Assembly (NCBI GenBank): GCA_022432975.1
Contig: CM039502.1
Coordinates: forward strand, 10,577,290-10,641,289
Reading direction: 5' to 3'
Length of the DNA stretch: 64,000 nucleotides
DNA from: Begonia masoniana
Taxonomy: Eukaryota > Streptophyta > Magnoliopsida > Cucurbitales > Begoniaceae
Positions 11,793 through 23,873 of this stretch are shown here, in pieces. The position numbers and the translations under genes were made by a program. Under the pieces are notes generated by a model that was not told where the DNA came from, made no database searches, and saw nothing but the letters and a program-made list of their open reading frames with translations. The stretch's first letter is position 1, and every line of letters begins with the position of its first letter.

Positions 11793-11839
<47 letters not shown>

Positions 11840-12844
11840 CTGAGGCCTTTGGTGTAAGGAACATGATAATCAAGTCGAGTATTCTCATATAGCTGATTGG
11901 AATTGGACGGGGAACGATGAAACAATTTAGAAGTTGAAGCAACAAAGACCCTAACAAGAGTAGTGATCGGGCTTCCACTTGGGGCACTATGTGTATAGGA
12001 GCAAGAACCGCTCATGAACAAAAGTGTAGCGGCCAATGAACAAATTGCAGGGATTCCAAAGCGAAGGGACCATGGTTTTACATATGGAAGCGCTATACCA
12101 CCAACAACAGGAACTAAGACAACACCACATATCCCCAAGCCTTTATCACCCATTCCTTCAACAGCATCTTCTTCTTCAAATTGAGCCGCTAAGAATCGTG
12201 GCAGAGATACTATGTGGCCTGACATTCCCACTGCTATCAACGCCAAACCCGTGTAGAAGAATACTTTTTGCTTGTCTGTAATGCAATCAGGGCTGTAATC
12301 GCTACACTTGCCCATGACTGGTGGAGTTGACATCGTTAAGATGCCTAACCCCTGCGATTGACATAAAAGCATTTGAGATTCAGCAAACAAAAGAGTGGGT
12401 CAGATTCATGCTTTTATATTAACCAAACTTACCACACAGTATGCCAGACTGGAGAGCAGCAACAATGAAAAATCACCCATGAAAGTGTCAGCAATGAAGG
12501 CCATGGCTATAGGCATAATCATTGTCGCGCCCCAAAAGATATTTAGAATTGCAGCAGCGGGAGTAAGATCTAATTTCCAAACGTCAGTTAAGTATGTCAT
12601 CATCACCCATAAGGCATATCCCGCCAGTACGTCGGCCCATATTAGAGCTGCCAATACAAGAAAACAGACTATTAGTCGGTAGGCACATGAAGTACAAGTT
12701 ATAAGGCAACAAGAAATGAAGAAGATAGATAAAGCACAGGTGCAACAACATATTAGTGTTGTTGCTTATACGCACTCTTCTCGAAAAAAGTAGCTTATAT
12801 GAATGATGAGTTAAATTACCCATAATTCTGACGAAGGATGCCAT
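10868..12844 (-). CDS. NRT1/PTR family (NPF) transporter, NPF5.5-like
   Basis: This proton-coupled POT-family membrane transporter would carry nitrate, peptides or other small solutes; the substrate cannot be told. Four exons with canonical splice sites fit: 12844-12820, 12647-12433, 12351-11840, 11738-10868. They sum to 1,623 nt, 540 residues. Exon 1 encodes only eight whole codons. The conserved block NTYFLEQANKMNPKVG and about 12 hydrophobic segments identify the family. The short N-terminus, which enters the first membrane segment almost at once, matches my memory of Arabidopsis NPF5.5. The start is chosen because stops lie upstream and a TATA box sits about 240 bp before it. The C-terminus ends in an acidic run and four cysteines. 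Intron 3 carries a (CT)20 run directly after its donor. Confidence 0.9.
11797..11836. repeat. (AG)20 microsatellite in NPF intron 3
   Basis: An uninterrupted 40-bp AG repeat. On the gene's strand it is (CT)20, starting three bases after the 5' splice site (CAG|GTTCTC). Confidence 0.95.
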
Positions 12845-13084
12845 AACAGACCACCCCGGCTTTCCTTTCTCTGTGCAAGCAAGTCTCTGGAGAAAAGATT
12901 TATGAAATTCTAACAGGTTGAACTACGAGCAAAGGACACTAGAAACAACAAAGAATAAGGAAAGGGAAATCTGTAAACGTTCTGGAGAAGAATAGATAAT
13001 CTCATCACTTCTCAGAAATAGCATAAAGTTGGTCCGACGATTTTCAGGAGATATGGCTCATCTTTTTACGAATTTAAAAACCGG

Positions 13085-13092
13085 ATTATATA
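13085..13092 (-). promoter_or_regulatory. TATA box of the NPF gene
   Basis: TATATAAT on the minus strand, about 240 bp upstream of the proposed ATG at 12844. The intervening leader has no longer frame in phase with the protein. A pyrimidine-rich CTCCAG at 12887-12893 could be a splice acceptor within the leader. Confidence 0.5.
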
Positions 13093-13655
13093 GAAGAAGA
13101 ATCCGCGTTCAGAGTCACCAGCGATGATTCCTACTCCTCCAGGAACATTCGTTGAATTCCAGGGGAAGTTTATTTTTTTAATTTCTCTTTTCTTCTCTAC
13201 TACATTGTTTTCTGCAACTTTCAGAGCTCTTAATAAAAAATACAACTTAGGAATCAAATGTAGACTTTTGTTGCTTGGGAACATAGTGATAATGAAAGTC
13301 CATAAAAGCCAGCTAGTTCCCTCAATTTCCTATTCTTCTACTACTAAATGAGTAGTTCTACGCATTCACACTCAAGTTGACCAATTTTTTTGAGTCATTT
13401 TTAAAACTATCTGTAAGGCCACCGATGTCGTCTTTCCAATGAGCATAATTTTTTATGTTATAATTAACACGGTAGACAAACATTATATTTAAGAGCTATT
13501 GTCACGGTTTAGAGCGAGATGACTGGGTAAAACACTACGACCCCACAAACAGAATCAGACTACCCAATCCAAACCTTAATTTGTAGTTCGATACAAACCT
13601 AATTTAAGAGCAATTCTCATGTCAGAATGGTTCTCGTGAAAGATAATAAAATTTA

Positions 13656-14527
13656 GGAAAATTATCGACTTTAACCATGTATTATACTCATAATTTCAAG
13701 TAGTCTCCTGCACTAAAAAAATCGGCAAACCAAACTTTGTACTATAATTCCGTTATCGGTCTTGATCTTCCTACAACAATTTCGTTAAGTTTCTATTTAC
13801 AAAAATGAGGGGTATTTTAAAAAAATACCAAACGATATTCAATTTATTTGAAATTTTTACCACATGGGAAGATTGTCCAAATTTTTTTGTAATTTTAAAA
13901 CATTTTTACGATTTATTGTAATTTTATTTAGTTATTTTATATAATAATTATAATAAATCATACAAGTTTTAGAAAATTACACAAATTTTTTGATTATCTC
14001 TTCATATTGTGCTAAACTTGTGGTAAAAGTTTTAAGTAAATTGGATATTGTTTGCTATTTGTTTAAAATTAATTTATAAAGTGAAGAAGGAACATAAATT
14101 AATTTTTAACAAATACAAAAAATATTCAATTTATTTGAAAATTTTATCACATGTGCAACACGTCATGAAGAGATAATCTGTAAAGTTTCGTAATTTTCTA
14201 ACATTTGTATGATTTATTATAATTAGTTTATAAAATAAGTAAATAAAATTACAATAAATCATAAAAATGTTTTAAAATTACGAAATTTTTTGTATTATCT
14301 TCCCATAATGTAGTAAACATGTGGTAAAACTTTCAAGTAAATTGAATATCGTTTGATATTTGTTTTAAAATACCCCTAATTTTTTTAAATAGAAACTTAA
14401 CAGAATTGTTGACGGAATGTCAAGACCGATAACAGAATCATAGTACAGGGTTCGGTTTGTCAATTTTTTAAGTACATGAGACTACTTGAAATTACGGGTA
14501 TAGTACAAGATTAAAATTGATAATTTC
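13656..14527. mobile_element. 872-bp foldback (Mutator-like) non-autonomous DNA transposon
   Basis: The two halves are inverted copies of each other over about 400 bp per arm. The left arm begins GGAAAATTATCGAC; the reverse complement of the right end begins GAAATTATCAAT. Shared blocks include TAATTTCAAGTAGTCTC and TTATCGGTCTTGA. The element is flanked by a perfect 10-bp direct repeat, ATAAAATTTA (13646-13655 and 14528-14537), which fits the 9-11 bp duplications of Mutator-like elements. There is no coding capacity. Confidence 0.8.
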
Positions 14528-14537
14528 ATAAAATTTA

Positions 14538-16035
14538 AGTTGAGTGTTCAAGATAGATATATCTAGACTAGAATTTTGTGTGAAGAATAAAACATGTCAA
14601 CACTCATTAAGTTATAATGATATGAATTTGAAAAGAAAGAAATAAACATCATCAAACACAAATAATCAGAAAAAATTAATGTAAATTCTAAAGGCCAATA
14701 ATCACTTCTGATCTCGATAATTATACCGTCCTTAGTTATTTTATGGAAAAATATAGTTATTCGAAGTGAGATTTTTAATATTAATGGAGATTTCTAGTGG
14801 GATATCCAATGTTTTGAAAAACTGATTTTATCAATTGATCTTTGCATGCATAATTTAATGTTTTAAAATACCATGAATCATCAGCGGGCAACTAATAGAA
14901 ATAGTTGCGACATACTATAGCACAACGCATAAAAAATAGTATTGACACTTTTTTTTTTTTTTTTTTTGTAGAAAAAAGATCGTAGAAAAAAGAAAGTTCA
15001 CACATGGACCTTTCACATTATTGTCATCAACGTAAGAGAAAAAAAATAACTATCAAAGAGAACAGTCAAAAAGGTAAACTTATATTATGATCATGTTTAA
15101 GAATTTTAACTAAAAGGACATAATATCATGAGCTATCTTAAATATATCGTAGAACTTCCAAAGACCTACATGCTTAGTTATAGGTGCACAACAAATAAAT
15201 GACCAAAATCACAAGTCCAATATATCTTGTTACTATGATCAGTAAATGAAATGAATATCATTTATCCTAAAAATAAATGTGTAAGCTAACCATACATATA
15301 TCTTAAAAACTAACATGTTGTAGGACATGACATGTTCTAGTTTTTGTATTGCTCTTCTGTAGGAGGGTTCTTTTTACGCCCTCGTCCTCAATCCTTTCAA
15401 AAACTAGTATAGTGATAAGAATTCTCAACTTGGAGAGACAACATATGTACATAATTATGATAAGTTATGATATTCTTGTATTACATCTTCTTGGTATCCT
15501 AACTTAGGATCTAACTCCTTGTAATTCTGATGAAATGTACCATAATTAGAACAAAAGAAATTTTCACTTTTTATTTATTGTGTACAAAATCACAACTTAC
15601 GCGACTTTAAACGATTTAAAATCATGCATTAAAAGTAAATAAATTGTCATTTACAAGTTTAGATAAACCCAACTTAGTTACAACACTTGGACAATTAAAT
15701 TTGATGCTCACAGATTATAGACGTATAACTCATGCCACACATACATGACCTAAGAGTTTCGAGCACAAAACCTACTTGAGTGTTTTGCCTCTTTGTCCAC
15801 TAAGATGGTGTGACCTTATCCTTCTGGTTGTCATTCATATCAGAAAAATAAGAAGTCACAAAGGGTTGAGATAACAAAGTCAAGCAAGTAAATCTAATAC
15901 TCAAAAAATTACAATATCATCTAATTCACAAGTATAGGACCAACTCGGAACACCTAAACAAAAATTTAGTTCTATCTCTGTAATGATAATATGTAATATA
16001 AACATCATAATTATTTTCATTCTGTATATGAGCGT
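14538..16035. other. AT-rich intergenic DNA, no gene recognised
   Basis: No protein family, long repeat or RNA gene is recognisable. A T20-type run lies near 14950-14968. The stretch is probably old, decayed transposon sequence. Confidence 0.5.
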
Positions 16036-16221
16036 CTATTTTTGTATCATTTGATATCAAAACTTTATGTTATATCCTGAGGATTTTATTTTTCTTTTAT
16101 TAAAGAAATTTTACTATGGGATACATTTCTATTTTTGTATCATTTGGTATCAAAACTTTATGTTATATCCTGAGGATTTCATTTTTCTTTTATTAAAGAA
16201 ATTTTACTATGGGATACATTT
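16036..16221 (+). repeat. 93-bp tandem duplication
   Basis: Two nearly identical 93-bp copies start at 16036 and 16129. Because 93 is divisible by three, the reading frame across them stays open. Each copy holds a TGGTATCAAAAC-like or TGATATCAAAAC segment resembling a tRNA-iMet primer site. Confidence 0.85.
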
Positions 16222-17477
16222 GAATACGATTACTACGGAAGATTTCAAAGTTATAAAGATACAATTTGATACTTTGCAAGAATCAATTAATCTTTTGGCT
16301 ATATAGTTGCAAAAGTTTCTGAATGGTGAAACTCTATCAACTTCAAGTGGAGATAAAATGGTAGAAATATGTTTTACAAAAAAGAAAGAAAGTTCAAGAT
16401 TTTTAGTTCATTGTTTAGATGAGCCAATTGGTAAGATAAATAATAGAGTGAGAAACGTAGGTCGATAAGATATTTGAATATAGCAATTATCTGGATAAAT
16501 TCAAGGTGAATTTGTGTCATTGGGACATATGAGACAAACATCTCTATGGTGGTGAAATCTAAATTTTCAAAGGAAAAGAGATGAAGAAGTTATAGACTCA
16601 TGAGACAAGATGAAAAGACTTTTGCGTAGAAGATTTGTTCCTAATTATTTCTTGTTAGATATGTCTATGTCCACATCATTTTATAGGGATACTCTGACAT
16701 CGATTTTTATGGAGAGAGGAGGGGAATAAGTTCTTTTGATCGAAAAATAAAGAACGTTATATTATGTGTCAAGATGAGAAAACACAAACCATGCATCATA
16801 TTTGGAAATGGATCAAATAGCTAAAGAGAATACTGAAACTTCTCCACAAAAGTATTAATCTACTATAGAAGAATCAAATGTGTTTGTCAATGAATTGGTG
16901 GATGTTAGTTGTGCAGAAGTCCAGTCGGGGAATGACATCAATTGTGCTCATGACGAGCCTTATCTTATGATGAAAGCAAAGTCTATGAATATGCAATTTG
17001 CCCAAGAAAGTGTGGCTTTGAAATCCCCATTGCTAAAATTGCATTTTATCAAATCTCCCCACACATTTAAAGAAAAAGAGATGAGTTTTAATGTTAATAT
17101 TGCTAACTGTTAGTTTTAAAGAGACTACGAAGAGAGATTCATGATTGAAAGAGCTTCCAAAACATAGAGGAAACTCCACAGAGTTTGCTAGTATGGTTCC
17201 AAATGGTTTACTGATGGGATTACCATCGTTCTATTCCATCAAATATTGTGTCAAAAATTTAGTTACATTTTGTGTTCCATATCTTGCTTCGTTCTTTTCC
17301 ATCAACATTGATGCACATATCATTTTACACTCTTGTACTACCCAAATGAAATATCAAATCCAAACTCATGCTTTCCAACTAAGATTTCTTGCTTCAAATT
17401 CAAATCCACAAGCACTACAATTGTGCTCTTGAACAACAAAAGTCCATCAAAACCGACCTCTCAATCATTATTTTTGT
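16222..17477 (+). mobile_element. Decayed retroelement remnant, family unclear
   Basis: A primer-site-like TTTGGTATCAAAAC (about 16144-16157) is followed by short, stop-riddled frames. Small open pieces at 16880-17113 and 17145-17432 show no recognisable domain. I treat it as retrotransposon debris rather than a gene. Confidence 0.3.
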
Positions 17478-17688
17478 CATGACCTGAGGAGGGGCCAGAG
17501 CAGAAACGCGAGATCGGGCAACCCAATTCCCCAAAAAGAATCAATTACCAGCCCAAGACAAAAGTTTGGCATTGGAAGCCCTTAAGATAAACCAAGCTTA
17601 GCCCACAATATGAAAATACCAAGCATACAACATATTAATATTAAAACTTAACCAATATTCAATTGTGTATGAAAATAAAGGAAAAGAC
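17477..17688. mobile_element. LTR-like fragment interrupted by a solo LTR
   Basis: TGTCATGACCTGAGGAGG at 17477 looks like a gypsy LTR end. Its continuation is cut by the solo LTR at 17689. The DNA after 19059 may be the other part, but I could not align the two sides. Confidence 0.3.
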
Positions 17689-19059
17689 TGATAACTCTTA
17701 AATTAGAGTTATTTTATACAATAATTAGTTGAAAGAACGAATATGAATTGAGTGATTGCAAGAAGAAATTGGTAGTAATTTACTACAATTGTTATGTAAT
17801 GCTGCAGTATTAGTGCCTTGATTTAATTTAATATATTTTATGCAGATTATCTATTAAAAGTAGATTTTTCTCCTTAAATTGAATTTTATATTTGAATGCA
17901 ATTTTAATAATGGGAGAATCAAATTCAAAGGAACTGAAGATTATAGAGAAAGAGGAAGCAAATCAAAGAAATAATTGGTTATCATAAAAAAGGGAATAAA
18001 TCAAGAAATTATGGCGGAGATTTTGGAAAGCAGTAAACACATAGCATGCAGAAGAAGACAAAAATGGAAGGAAAAGTCAAATGGAATAAATAGATTTAGA
18101 ATTATTGGAGCACATGGAACGAGAGTCAAAGAAAGAGAAAAATCATCCTGGAAGAGGGCTAAAACAGGTGGAACAATAAAATAAAATATATTTGAGAGAG
18201 AAAAGAAGAGATTTGCATGCAGAACAAAAGGAGAGCACTTTTGTAAAAGAAGCAGCGCGACGAAAAATCGAGAAGAGTTCTGGATCTGGAGAAGAAGACT
18301 GACGACGCCATAATTCTGATCTTCTCCCTTTTCTCCTTTTTACTGTCTAGGATTTTTGTTAACATTATTATTTTGCGTTTTATTTAATTATGTCTAGTAG
18401 CTAAACTCAGTACTTGGTTAGGACGATAGTATTTGTTACGGATTTTGCTACGATCTCGGTTTTATTTATGCTATTGTTTACTGAACAATTATTTGTTATA
18501 TCCCTTGCTTAATTCAGATCATATCGATAGATAAGTTGACGATCCATGTTTATATTGTATCGAAAGTTAAATATAAATTCTAAGATGCACGAATAATTAA
18601 TCAGATTAACTTGTTACAAAATAGTTAGCATTAATTCGATTGGCAATAAGAATTGGGTTTATCAAGATTCAATATTAGTTACCTTCTTTCAATATAGAGA
18701 GAAATTCTAAATTGAATTTACCTAGACAATTCGAAAGAATCCTAGAATTAATTTATTCTTACTGTTCATAGACAATGCTGCAGAGCATTACCAGAGCATC
18801 AGTAGTAAAATTATCGTAACAAAGAAATCGATCCTAGCCAAGACTCCCATTTAGTGATTTTATCTCGTTTATCCTGCTTTCTTTTGATTACATCGTCATT
18901 CGGATTTTATTTCTAATTATTTTTATTTATCATTTTAATATTTTTATAAGATTTTTATAGCAATTTAAACATAGTTAAAAATATCCTCGTATGATCGATA
19001 TTTTATATACTACTTGATTGCGATACGTGCACTTGCGTAGAAGTGTAAAATCACTAACA
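17689..19059 (+). repeat. Athila-like solo LTR (1371 bp)
   Basis: It starts TGATAACTCTTAAATTAG and ends CACTAACA. Its start resembles the LTR at 19790 (TGATAAGTGTG plus an inverted hairpin), and its end (GCACTTGCGTAG) resembles that LTR's GTACACTTGCG end. Flanking 5-mers are AAGAC and AAAAC, a near-match duplication. No internal region is present. Confidence 0.6.
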
Positions 19060-19219
19060 AAAACCCAAATCCATCAATTAAATTACATACCCAAATCTAG
19101 ATAGAGTTTGCAACTAAAGTCTTACTTGAGAAAATACAATCAAAGATAATATAACAATGTCTATCTTCTGCACTCCATTGGATCAAATCCTAGTTAGTCT
19201 TCTCCTTACCTGGATTTGT

Positions 19220-19251
<32 letters not shown>

Positions 19252-19789
19252 GGGGGGGGAGTGTTTTTTGGGTTGGTAATTATTTTTGGGTTGGTAATTA
19301 ACTCAGTAATAAAGTTATACTTAATGCATTCCGTTTAAAACCAAATTTTTATCTTTATTTCAAAAACATGATTACCTTTCAAAAACTATGCATGGATTAA
19401 ATAAAAGAATAAATGAAAACATCTTTTTTTTAATTGAAAATCTGGCTCCACGATTTGGGGGTGCTGGGAGCGAAAGTTCTAATGTGAAATCTCAGATTTC
19501 TACTGTTGGCTGAAAATGGACAACAACTTCGAACAAAAACAACTCGAGTTTTGCTTAGACTTTGAAGCTAAAATTTAGATAGTTTGTTGGGGAGGGAGTG
19601 ATTAAGACGTGGTTCAAATTTGGGGTCGAAATGATTGGTGGAGCGAAAGTTATGCTTGAAATGGTGGGTGGTGCTGGGAGCTCAGAATATTGCCCCGACC
19701 GAGAACATAGGTCAACTTGGGAGAAACATAACTCTCTCGTTTGAAGCTGAATATGTATGGTTTTTGAGACAAGATGAAGCTATAGGTGT
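19060..19789. other. Intergenic DNA with a poly-G tract
   Basis: A run of 31 G at 19220-19250, one A, then 8 G. Such a tract is often unreliable in assemblies. No gene is seen in the rest of the stretch. Confidence 0.7.
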
Positions 19790-21328
19790 TGATAAGTGTG
19801 TATTTTACACACTTATTTATACTTTTTACACTTGATTTGATAAGTTTATTCTCAAGTGTGTGAAAGTATTTGATGAATTTTGTTTAAATGTGCAGAATAC
19901 GTATTTAAAACAGGTAATGGCAAAACAGTGAATATGACAATCAATCACCACAATCCAGCGATCAATCGCCACATGAATTCAAATTTGGAAATAATCAAAG
20001 CCAATCTCTGCCGTTAACTAAGGAAAGAAATAATCAAAGCCATCGACTGAAAAGAAAAAAAAAAAGGATAAAAACTTAAAGGCAGCAAGCAGCGATTTTG
20101 GAAAGAAATCACGAATCGGTTTTGAGCAATTTTGGAAAGAAGCAGGGGATATAACCTAAAACAGAGCAAGCAGCGAAGGGGGGAGGATATATTTTCCACA
20201 GAAAGCTTCGGCAGAGGGGCGAGAGCCTTGAGCGACTTTCGGGTCTGGCTGGCGGCGATCTACAGAGCAAAGTAGTCAGCGACTTTCTCTGGCGTTCGGC
20301 GATTGGGAGCGAATTTGAGAGCACGGCAGCGAGGATCCAACTTCTGCGATTGAGGAACGAGCGACGACTGGCGAGATTCTGGCGAGCAGGATTCTGATAT
20401 CGGTCTTCGGCGTTGGGTGATTCTGGCGAGAGGGAATCCGGTGAGCAGCGATTTTAAGCTGGAGGCGATTTTCACGAAGAAAGTAGAAGGAGACTATTCA
20501 GAACAGTGAAGCAATTTTGAAATATTTACCTTTATTTAATTTCTTTTCTCTTTTATTAAAGTAAAAGCATGTTTACTTTTAATATTATTTATGTTTTTAT
20601 TTTCTTTAGCATGAACTAATCTTTTACTCTAGGGGCTACGATGTAGCCCGACTACGTTGATTTTCAGCTTCTTCGTTTAATTATATTTATTGAATATTTC
20701 TTCCAATATTGTTGGCGCATTTAATTTCTGTTCTTAAAGCCTGTAAATTTCTGGCCAATCTTTACTTGATTATTTGGGAGTTTTGAGACCGAGAGGTGAT
20801 AAACAACCGTGCACTGAAATTAATGTCATGAATATACGTAGGCTAGAGATAGTTACGGTATTGGTGTGATCACTGTGATTTCTTGATTGAATTGTATTTG
20901 ATTAATGCAGGATTTGAGACTGAGAAGTGATAACCCATTAATCAGATAACCTATGCAATGCTCGAGAGAGATTGTAATAGAAATTAGTGAAATCGATCAT
21001 CAACATAGGAAGAATATTTATGAATATAATTGCGAAGGACTGAAATAAATATTGTCTTGGTGAAATCGTAGTACCTAGGTTTTTATCAATTAAATTTCAT
21101 CTCAGTTTATTTGTTTTGTTATTTTAATTTAGTTTATTTTTATTGTTTTAATTATTTTAGTTATTTATTTTAATTTCAATCATTAAAAATCCTAAAAACG
21201 TGTGTTCAATTTATAATTAAACTTAGTTATTTCGATTATTAATTACAAGTCCTCGTGGGTTCGACACTCTATTTTATCACTATATTACTTGTTGCGACTC
21301 GTACACTTGCGAAATATTTTGCACAACA
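19790..21328 (+). repeat. 5' LTR of the Athila-like element (1539 bp)
   Basis: It starts TGATAAGTGTGTATTTTACA, whose first bases form a hairpin, and ends GCACAACA right before the primer site. The first 160 bp reappear at 26209-26366. A GA/GC-rich leader lies at 20150-20470. Confidence 0.85.
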
Positions 21329-21332
21329 AGTT

Positions 21333-21352
21333 TTTGGCGCCGTCGCCGGGGA
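21333..21352 (+). promoter_or_regulatory. Primer binding site of the Athila-like element
   Basis: TTGGCGCCGTCGCCGGGGAC matches the TGGCGCCGTTGCCGGGGA primer site used by Athila/Tat-type plant gypsy elements, with one change. Confidence 0.85.
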
Positions 21353-21441
21353 CTTAATTATTAATATCGAATTAATTATTTTTCGTTTTATTTTGAATTC
21401 TATTTAGTTTAAGTGTTTATTTTCGTGTTCTTTTCAGGTGC

Positions 21442-22794
21442 ATGCGTAAAGAAGGAGACGCTAATCTTCTCCCGCTAAATCTTGAGATCGAACGTACGTG
21501 TCGACGCAATCGTAAAGAGAGAAGAGAACTTATTCAACCAGCGCGTGTCATAATGGCAGATCAAGTGGTGGACGTTGTTGAAAACCGAACCTTACTTGAT
21601 TATGTTATACCTACTGTCTCCAGTGTACATTCAGCTATTCGCAGACCGGCCATCAATGCTAATTTTGAAATTAAACCGGGCACCCTGCATATGATTCAAC
21701 AATCTCAATTCAGTGGATTACCTTCAGAAGACCCCAAGGATCATATTGCAAATTTCTTAGAGCTATGCGACACTTTCAAATTTCACAATGTGGGGGATGA
21801 TGCATTGAGACTTCGGCTATTTCCATTTTCATTACGAGATCGCGCGAAGAACTGGCTTAACTCTTTGCCCGCTAATTCTATTACTACTTGGGAAGATTTA
21901 TGCCAGAAATTCCTTTCCAAATTCTTTCCATTCGAGAAGACAGCTAGACTTTGCAATGATATAATTAATTTTACTCAGTTCGATGGGGAGACATTATATG
22001 AGGCATGGGCTCGTTTTAAGGAGATGTTGAGAAAGTGTCCCAATCATGGTCTACCGATGTGGATGCATATTCAGACTTTTTATATGGGATTATCAGCTTC
22101 TACTAAGACTCTGGTTAATGCAGCAGCAGGTGGAGCTTTAATGAGAAAAACGGAAGACGCTGCTTATGAATTATTAGAGGAATTAGCACTTAACAATGAC
22201 CAGTGTCCAGTGGAGCGATCAATTATGAAGCGCACAACAGGTACTCCAGAACTCGAGGCTTTGAAAGCTCTAACTCTACAAGTTGCCTCATTAACTAAGC
22301 AACTACAAGAATCTCATATGGCAGCTAGTGTTGGGAAATCAGTGAAGGGTAGTTGTCAGTGGTGTCACGGGCCGCATTTGAGTGAGGAATGTCAAGAGGG
22401 AAATCCTATGGCCAAAGGACCCGCAGAGCAAGCTAACTATATGGGCAATTTTAATCGTCACGGCAATCCAAATTCTAATACTTATAATCCTGGATGGCAG
22501 CAGCACCCAAATTTTTCATGGAGGAATTCTCAGAACGCTATGCAGCCACCTCCAGCAGCTCAACCCGAACCATTTCAGCAAGTTGAAAAGAAAAGTGATC
22601 TTGAATCAGTCCTTATGCAGTTTATGAATGAGACTCGTACTGCAATGCAAAATCAATCAGCCCAAATTCGCAGTATTGAAAATCAATTGGGTCAATTCGC
22701 TAGCCTCAATAATGGAAGACCTCAAGGCTCACTACCAAGTAAATCCAATAGAGCATTGTCAGGCAATTACTACTCGAAAGGGAACAGTTATTGA
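21442..22794 (+). CDS. Athila-type gag
   Basis: This is the capsid/nucleocapsid precursor of the retrotransposon. The retrotrans_gag domain spans about residues 85-215 and includes [19 protein letters not shown] and [14 protein letters not shown] short zinc knuckle ([13 protein letters not shown]) lies near residue 300. A Gln/Asn/Pro-rich linker and the EnQLGQFAS segment lead into protease. The frame ends at 22794, but homology has already moved to another frame at about 22735-22745, so a small indel separates gag from protease. It is intact up to there. Confidence 0.85.
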   Translation: MRKEGDANLLPLNLEIERTCRRNRKERRELIQPARVIMADQVVDVVENRTLLDYVIPTVSSVHSAIRRPAINANFEIKPGTLHMIQQSQFSGLPSEDPKDHIANFLELCDTFKFHNVGDDALRLRLFPFSLRDRAKNWLNSLPANSITTWEDLCQKFLSKFFPFEKTARLCNDIINFTQFDGETLYEAWARFKEMLRKCPNHGLPMWMHIQTFYMGLSASTKTLVNAAAGGALMRKTEDAAYELLEELALNNDQCPVERSIMKRTTGTPELEALKALTLQVASLTKQLQESHMAASVGKSVKGSCQWCHGPHLSEECQEGNPMAKGPAEQANYMGNFNRHGNPNSNTYNPGWQQHPNFSWRNSQNAMQPPPAAQPEPFQQVEKKSDLESVLMQFMNETRTAMQNQSAQIRSIENQLGQFASLNNGRPQGSLPSKSNRALSGNYYSKGNSY

Positions 22795-23689
22795 ACCAGT
22801 GCACAAAGAGAAAAATATGCCTACAGTGGTCAGTGAGGAGTCCAGTGCAGAAACAGTTCAAAAGTCATCACCGATTCTTGCCAACCCAACTCCGGTACCG
22901 TTTCCACAACGGTTGAAAAATGTGAAGCTCGACAAGCAATTCTCTCAATTCCTTGAAGTCTTCAAGAAGCTCCACATTAATATTCTGTTTGCCGAAGCTT
23001 TGGAACAAATGCCATGTTATGCTAAATTTTTTAAAGATATTCTTTCCCACAAGCGCAAAATAGAGGAGTGTGGTTTTATAGCTCTTACAGAAGAATGCAG
23101 TGCTATTATTCAGAAAAAACTACCTCAAAAATTAAAAGATCCAGGAAGTTTTACTGTACCGTGCGAGATTGGCAATTCTGTATCTACCAGGGCACTATGC
23201 GATTTGGGGGCGAGCATTAATTTGATGCCTTTGTCTATATTCCGGAAACTCAATTTAGGCGAAGCAAAGCCGACAGATGTTACATTATTGATGGCCGATC
23301 GTTCTATTAAACACCCGAGGGGAATCATTGAAGATGTGCTCGTAAAGGTCGACAAATTTATATTCCCTGCCGATTTTATTGTGCTTGATATGGAAGAAGA
23401 TCAAAATGTGCCGATAATATTAGGGCGACCGTTCTTAGCTACAGGTGGTGCTGTCATTGATCTTAGGAAGGGGGAGCTCAAATTACAGGTACAAGATGAG
23501 GAGGTGACATTCAAGGTGTGTAGATCATTGGAGTACCCACTAGTTAGCGATGACATATTTCGGGCAGAACTCCCTCACACTGTGACAAGGGAAACTTCAC
23601 TTCAACCAAACCACTTTCTTGAGCCTATTGGGAAAGCAGTACGTTCAAAACTTACGGGAATCGACATTACGGGTCATACCACCTATTAA
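22750..23689 (+). pseudogene. Athila-type retroviral-like aspartic protease
   Basis: Coding continues in a frame different from gag. It contains the family motif ALCDLGASINLMPLS with the catalytic aspartate (about 23200-23245) and the flap/closing region IILGRPFLATGGAVIDL (about 23412-23462). Athila proteases usually show DLGAS instead of DTGA, so this is normal. The frame stops at 23687-23689, well short of where RT would begin. I found no in-frame start and presume a gag-pro fusion in the ancestor. Confidence 0.8.
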
Positions 23690-23873
23690 GAAACCACCTG
23701 ATCACCAAAAGATTCTGGCGAATGAAAAGTTGGTAATGGGCAACAATGGTTACCATATTGGGGCGGGTACAGTTAAAAATGCAACTTCCATTATATCTCG
23801 ACCCAACATGAACGCAGCATATCGTCAAGCTGACGACGTTAAAACACGCACTCGGTGGGAGGTAACCCATTAG

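Noticed and set aside
12390..12844. Longer uninterrupted minus-strand frames across NPF introns
   Set aside because: They read through introns 1 and 2; the spliced model gives the correct family sequence and a total length divisible by three.
20109..20475. Arg/Ser-rich minus-strand frames
   Set aside because: They lie in the GC-rich leader of the Athila-like LTR and show no domain.
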